From Siphonodentalium dalli (Eukaryota; Mollusca; Scaphopoda; Gadilida; Siphonodentaliidae): DNA of 64,000 bases. The stretch lies in NCBI GenBank assembly GCA_032622095.1, contig CP136066.1, positions 192,376,816-192,440,815 on the forward strand, given 5' to 3'. The notes under the pieces are model-generated. The model searched no databases. It saw only the letters and a program-made list of their open reading frames with translations, and was not told where the DNA came from. Shown here in pieces: positions 58,763 to 64,000 of this stretch. Made by a program: the position numbers and the translations under genes. Position 1 is the stretch's first letter. Every line of letters starts with the position of its first letter.

Positions 58763-59595
58763 CTATAAACATGAACATGTAATGACGTTAAACGATGTGA
58801 TCTCTCTTCCCAGTCAAAACTATTTGACTTTGAAGTTATTAAAAAGATCGATTTGTTTTAAAGAGATACAAAGCACTCACAGTGTGAACATGTGCAAATT
58901 AATTATGTCAATACACCACCAATAAGAAGAACTTGGACAGCTTCCATCTAGAGATAACACCTAAGAACAACATGAAGTTTTGATGAGGGATGTGGAACGT
59001 AGGGTGCGCCAAAGGATTTAAATAGTAAAATCCAAGATGGCCCTCGGCGACCATGTTTTTAACGAAATTTAGACAAATTTGACGACTCTCATATGTAGGT
59101 CACCCCAAAGATCCATATGAAGTTTGGTGATGAAATTCTCCAATAACGAAATGTCGCGTGTTGAAATCATTGTTATGTAAACAAAACGATTACAGTGACT
59201 TTCCAACAAACATTGCTAATCGTGTAGTAAGTTCAAATATTTTAGTTTGAATATGATTTTCAGAATATGGTTCAATGCTTTGACCTTTTACCAATGTTTA
59301 CTGTCAAGTCAGATACTAACGGGCGATGGCGAACAACCCATGCTTTTCACAAAGTAAAGTTTAGCTAAACATTACGTACGCACTTTTGCTGCAATGTAAC
59401 TGTTTTTTTTTTTTTTTTTTTTTTTTGCAGAAGCCGATCAAATTCGCTCTCTTGTGGGGCTGTCATTGAATCGGCAACCATTATTTGGGCTGTTTCTATT
59501 GACCGCTAACCTGGTATTTTCCAGCATTGAGCCAGTTATACTACTACCGCAAATAGACCATTGCTGTTTCAATTTATCGAATTTGAATAGGTTTA
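58763..59595. other. Stretch upstream of exon C2
   Basis: Collinear with 19273-19944. It has an extra ATGGCNGCC-type fragment (~58930-59130) and a T24 run at 59403-59426. No gene was recognised. Confidence 0.5.
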
Positions 59596-60045
59596 TGAGT
59601 TTAGTTTGCCTGTCATTTGCAGCATGGGGTCCCCAGAGGGTGAATTTAGTAACGCTATCCCACATAGCGGGCTAGAATCACTAAATTCAACATCTGGGAA
59701 TCTCATTCTGCTTAGGCCTCATCTTCTCTGGAAAGTTTCTTTATTATCAAATTTCTATAGAAACTTCTTGACATAGATTCTATTTCTTTTTCAGTCTAGT
59801 TTATCTATATCCCCAAATTGGCAGACGACACATTGCAAAAATCAAAGTTCCCGATGGGTGTACATCACAATATTCACCATTTTGAGAACTTCAATCTGAG
59901 TCTATGTCTGCCATAGCAGATGAGGCAATGCAAAATGTGGCCCCAGAGGGTGCATTTGGTGATGCTAGCCCGCTACGCAGGATAGCATCACTGAATTCAC
60001 CCTCTGGTTATCTCATTTTGTAAATGACAGGCACACTAAATTCAG
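59596..60045. mobile_element. Composite foldback element, copy 2b
   Basis: Counterpart of 19945-20306. Ends TGAGTTTAG...CTAAATTCA and two inner hairpins with CTATCCCACATAGCGGGCTAG and GCTAGCCCGC...-type cores. Confidence 0.65.
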
Positions 60046-60775
60046 ACTTGGTCGTGAATCTCCTTTTGAGTAGGTTATCCGTTGAGATTCGTCTCAATCC
60101 AGAATGAGGATTTTAATTTCTACAAAACTCTGGAATGCTCGCCAAAAAGTAGCCATATTTAAACGGCCAAATTACTATTGTTTGGTTAAACTCATTTATA
60201 AAAATATCGCCCCAATAAACATCCTTGAAAGTTATAGAACTTGAGCTATTACTGTATTACATCTGGTATTACAACGATTGTAGTTACAGCAACACTTAGC
60301 TTTCATGTAAAACAATTACGAGGACACCATTAAAAGACAATGCATGTTTGGAGACCAAATTATACACATAGCTACTGGCGTGATTATATTAAATTTCGTT
60401 CCGCTTTCGGAAATCAAAATATGGAGAAAAAATACGTTATAATCACATGCATGTGTTACCCTCCTCCCCATTTTACCCTATTCTGACTGGTCCAATTAGT
60501 CCTGTCACGTGCCGGGTGACAATATGTAGTTGTCGCCTGCTGTCGAGTAACACATTGAGATGTCCGTTCTCGAGCGGGTGACAAATTTCAATGTCTCCAG
60601 AGAAGAGGGCAACAAATGTTTTGTTATCCGATTACTAAACACAAATTTCTTGTCAATCAATGCAACTACGTTGTATCGCGATTATAGTTTCAGTAACTTC
60701 GTATCGCCCTAGGATGTCCATAATCTATTTATATACGTTAGGCAGGGCGTAAAGCAATGTAAAATAAATGGTCAG
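60046..60775. other. Non-coding stretch
   Basis: The part to ~60430 matches copy 1 except for an insert at ~60105-60370. From ~60440 it is unique to this copy. No gene was recognised. Confidence 0.4.
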
Positions 60776-61262
60776 CCGACCACAGTGTCCCTCGACAATG
60801 TGGCAAGTCGATGCCGCTTTGTTAAAATAATTAAAACAAATGTTGAAATGGTCTAAGTCGAAAGGGTTGATACTTCCGTAAATAAATAATGTTTCCGTCA
60901 TGTATATACATGTTGCACATCTCCAATATGTGGTAACAATACTCTGAAGTTTCAAATATCTACGATCAAAACTGTAGGAGGAGTTGATTATACCATGAAG
61001 GTACCCTCATACAGAAAATTATAAAAAATGTTGAAATTTTCTAATTCGAAAATGGTTAATAACTTTGTCCAAAAAAAACAATTTCCGTCATCTATATACA
61101 TTTTGCGCATCTTGAATATATGGGCAACAATATTCCGAAGTTCAAATCTCTAGGTTGAAAACTGTAGGAGGAGTTGTTAATTGATTACACCATGAAGGTA
61201 CCATCATACTGAAAATTATTTTTAAAAATTGAAATTTTCTAAGTCGAAAAGGGTTAATAACT
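60776..61262. repeat. ~190-bp tandem repeat, ~2.5 units
   Basis: 'TTGAAATTTTCTAAGTCGAA' variants occur near 60840, 61031 and 61228, with 'TTTCCGTCATCTATATACAT', 'ACTGTAGGAGGAGTTG' and 'CCATGAAGGTACC' in each complete unit. Confidence 0.7.
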
Positions 61263-62100
61263 CCGCCAAAGTATACTTGTGGGGTGACTGCACATACCCA
61301 TGAATACTTGTGGGGTGCGATCTTTTGTTTGAGTAAATTGTGGGGTGCAACCCACAACTGACGATTTTTTAAAGAGCGTATTTTTAATAATAATTAGTCC
61401 AGTCAAAATACGAGAAATATGACCTAATCTAGACAAAATGTGTACAGAATTGAAATTATGTCCATGGTGTGATGGGACCTTTTTCACACCACATATAAAA
61501 ATTCCTAGCGAGATCTGTGTGCAAGGTAAGAAAACTGCCAGTACCATTGTGCGTTTTCGGTGGATGGGTAAAAATGGCACCAACATGACGTTTGCTTGGA
61601 TGTTGGAACCATGTCATATATCTAATTGCATTGAGATAGTGCATACAGATCGCATAGTGCAAAACATTTGATAGTGTGGCGGTGGTACGGGAAAAGATGA
61701 AATTGTTAAGAAAGCGATTTTAATATAAAAAGACGCATGAGAGTCTTCAGTATAAACTATCTAAAATCCGCTATGGGGAAAGTTTGTTATCCAAGATGGC
61801 GTCCAACATGGTTCTCTATATTACACCAGTTCTTGAAATAAATCATTATACGATATATTGCGGCATAGGAATTACACATATATACAGTTCGTGTGAAAAT
61901 AATATAATCGCGGCCATGAAACGGCTGTCAAAATGGCCGCAACTCCAAACCATGCCACGACGAACGCAACATATTATATGAAAGTGCCAACTACACTGTA
62001 GCTCAACTTGGAAAGGGAATAATTTACGGCGAATGGAGCGATTAGGAATGCGGAAATTTGAAAGGTAATACTAGATTATCAACAAGAGATATATATATAA
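61263..62100. other. Unassigned stretch with one Cys-rich open frame
   Basis: The text 'ACTTGTGGGGTG' occurs twice near 61270-61320. An ATG frame at 61438-61671 gives 77 residues with 'CTELKLCPWCDGTFF' and other Cys, but no second copy or known family supports it. 61985-62100 matches the head region of the array at 28110-28230. Confidence 0.35.
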
Positions 62101-62775
62101 AGTAAAATCCAAGATGGTTGCTGGCTGCTATGTTTTCCAATCAAATTCAAAAACATTTGATAGCTTCCATCTGGTAGATCAATATCAAGATTAATATGTT
62201 TGGTGATGATAGGATGAGGTAAGTGGACTGTAGGGTTTGCCAAAGGATTTAGTCATGCAAAGAGTAAAATTCAAATTGGCTGCCAGCGGACTTGTTGTAT
62301 GGCCGAATGACCCCAAAATGACTCGTTCCCATCAACAGTTCATTGTTAACAGCCATGACAAATTGTATGATGATCAGACCAAAGGCATGACATGTAGCCC
62401 GTGCCAACGGATTTAGTCATGCAAAGAGTAGAATCCATGATGGCTGTCGGCAGACATGTATTATGGCCGAATGACCCCAAAATGAAACGTTCCCATCTGC
62501 ATGTCAATATTAATATCCACGACAAATTTCATGAAGATCAGATGAAATCTCCAGTCTATAGCCTATGCTAATGGATTGAATTTTAAAATACAAGATGGCC
62601 GCTGGCAACCATGGTTTTTTTTTTGTTGATGGCTGCCAGTTCGTTCCCATCTACATACCAATGTTAACATCCACGACAAATTTCATGATGATCCGACTAA
62701 AGGTAAGACCTGTAGCCGTGCTAAAGGGTTTAGTCACGCAAAGAGTAAAATCCAAGATGGCTGGCGGCGGCCAAT
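62100..62775. repeat. ATGGCNGCC monomer array, ~4 units
   Basis: Same monomer family as 20515-21715 and 28127-30704: 'AAATCCAAGATGG', 'CCGAATGACCCCAAAATGA', 'CCCATCTACAT'. It is preceded by the head text TAGCTCAACTTGGAAAGGG at ~61998 and joined directly at its right end to the duplicated sequence at 62777. Confidence 0.7.
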
Positions 62776-62776
62776 A

Positions 62777-63690
62777 ATTTATAGGTCACTGCAACGCAAA
62801 TCAAACCCAATTTATATGTACGTCTTTAAAAGTTCTCGTATATTTTGCTTATAATACATCCAACAGTCGGGTCAAAAATACTAATTTCTGGCATGCAACA
62901 TACCAATTAAGTAATGTCCTGCCACACAGTTCGTGGTTGGTTCATTCGGCATGATGTTGAATGTAACGCACAAACTGAAGTGCATACCCTTGCCGCATAA
63001 ATACTAGTCACATTTCCGGAATTTTCAACACTGTCCGTGATAATAAACCACGTATTTTGTCGCAATGCTTATTATACTGTGCAGAAACACTCATCTATTC
63101 AATTAGCACCCCAAAGATGATTCGGACCATCTACATGTGAATGTCAACAGCCTTGATAAATTTCATAATGATCCGTGCTGCTACCAAACCGGTTTCTTAG
63201 TAGACAATTTTGTTCAAATTACTTCAGTCGTCACTTTACAACTGGAATATTCGTTTTCAGTATCTTGTTGTCTGGAAATATCTTGTCAATACCACCAAGT
63301 GTTTGTGCTAAATGTTAGAACATGGGACCGTTGGTCCCATCAGACCCTTGGCCCCATCAGACCCTTGGTCCCATCATTCGCCAAACATGAACAGCCTGTT
63401 CTATGTATAATGAGGGAGACGTGCTAATACTTGCATACATTTAGCTTGCAGCCGCTGGTGAAAATTGAAAATTCGATATTTCTTTCCAGACACTCATGAA
63501 ATATTTCGGTATTCAAACAAAAATTGAAATAGGAATTGGCCATTGCGATTGGCCCCCTCCCATGGAGCCTGACGCATTCATATTACTATAGACGAGCATT
63601 ATTTTGATCACGCAACAACTCAATTATTGAAAACTCCCCACCACTGTCATCATTTCACGATTCATCTGTCCCCCTCCTGTCTTCTACTTT
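62777..63690. other. Right edge of duplication copy 2 and unassigned sequence
   Basis: 62777-63225 matches 21795-22260. At 63340-63375 a ~17-bp unit (CAGACCCTTGGTCCCAT) is repeated. 63360-63418 is an inverted match of 23391-23435 (CATTCGCCAAACATGAACAG). No gene was recognised. Confidence 0.5.
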
Positions 63691-63740
63691 CTCACATCTC
63701 TCTCTCTCTTTCTTTCTCTCTCTCACTCTCTCTCTCTCTG
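63690..63740. repeat. (CT)n microsatellite
   Basis: An interrupted CT/CTTT run. Confidence 0.8.
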
Positions 63741-64000
63741 CATCTTGCTAACCCTAACACTATCTTCTCCCTGTTTCCATCCTTAACTCAAACTTAGTTA
63801 TATATCTCCATTTCTCCTTGAAACATTATTTCAATCATTTCCCCGTCTGATTGGGGAAGGGGCATGTCGCCAAAGAGGAGAATACTTTATATAAGCCATC
63901 GGGCTTGTTGTCTTATCCTCATTTCCATACATTATCTCTTCTATTTTGCATATTTGTATCATCTGTATATTATGATATGTTGGATTTGGAAATAAAAATA
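63741..64000 (+). other. Possible 3' end of an element or gene cut by the window edge
   Basis: A small hairpin (CCCCGTCTGATTGGGG, ~63841-63856) is followed by ~130 bp of AT-rich sequence and AATAAA at 63991-63996. This resembles the 3' UTR of a LINE, but no coding sequence is visible. Confidence 0.25.

Larger units (their letters stand above)
37900..63225. repeat. Segmental duplication, copy 2
   Basis: Collinear with 4380-22260. Extra material in this copy: a Polinton-derived element (41308-43277), a block at ~46390-50670 with a CR1/L2 fragment and MITEs, an extra unit of the ~340-bp repeat, a 49-51-bp expansion (54301-54650), a piggyBac-type MITE (55416-55773) and ~60440-62000. Homology may continue leftwards into exon A, whose 3' half has no match in copy 1. 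Confidence 0.9.

Noticed and set aside
61438-61671. 77-codon Cys-rich frame as a small secreted protein
   Set aside because: It has no signal-like start, no second copy and no recognised cysteine framework; kept only as a note in the stretch entry.

Overview
The window looks like animal nuclear DNA, most likely a mollusc (bivalve or gastropod) or a close lophotrochozoan. Genes are split by introns with standard GT/AG junctions. Small inverted-repeat elements are very abundant. Arrays of ~155-166 bp monomers resemble the 'pearl'/BIV160-type elements of bivalves. Polinton, piggyBac, L1/Tx1-like and CR1/L2-like sequences are all present. The species itself cannot be read from the sequence. No bacterial-type genes, tRNA, rRNA or CRISPR were recognised.

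The main feature is a tandem segmental duplication. Roughly 4.4-22.3 kb (copy 1) is repeated in the same order and orientation at about 37.9-63.2 kb (copy 2). The offset grows from ~33.6 to ~41 kb because each copy has gained its own insertions and tandem-repeat expansions. Copy 2 alone carries a 1,970-bp Polinton-derived element, a ~4.3-kb block with a CR1/L2 fragment, a piggyBac-type MITE and a 7-fold 50-bp expansion. Copy 1 alone carries a ~410-bp double inverted repeat next to a stop codon and a much longer GGAATCC minisatellite.

The likely host genes are all on the minus strand. They are built from large modular exons whose visible junctions are all phase 1: D (255 bp, unknown fold), A (3,051 bp, proline-rich 11-residue repeats plus one C2H2 finger), B (789 bp, one related C2H2 finger, acidic tail) and C (terminal exon, ~20-residue Cys-containing repeats, basic patch, C2H2 array, stop). 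Read right to left the window holds C2 (end of one gene), then D2-A-B-C1 (a nearly complete gene without its 5' exons), then D1-A' (start of a third, truncated unit). This suggests a tandem array of related zinc-finger, probably nuclear, protein genes. Alternative use of the exons is also possible. No 5' exon or promoter was identified.

Mobile DNA fills the introns. The B-to-A intron holds a ~7.1-kb piggyBac-like element bounded by TTAA, with a broken transposase N-terminus, a ~1.3-kb giant foldback and a ~2.6-kb monomer array. A 66-bp minisatellite abuts exon A. A 5'-truncated LINE with a 15-bp target duplication starts 18 nt into the intron after exon B. The left edge (2-199) is the tail of another plus-strand gene. 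The last ~700 bp contain only low-complexity sequence and a polyadenylation-like signal.
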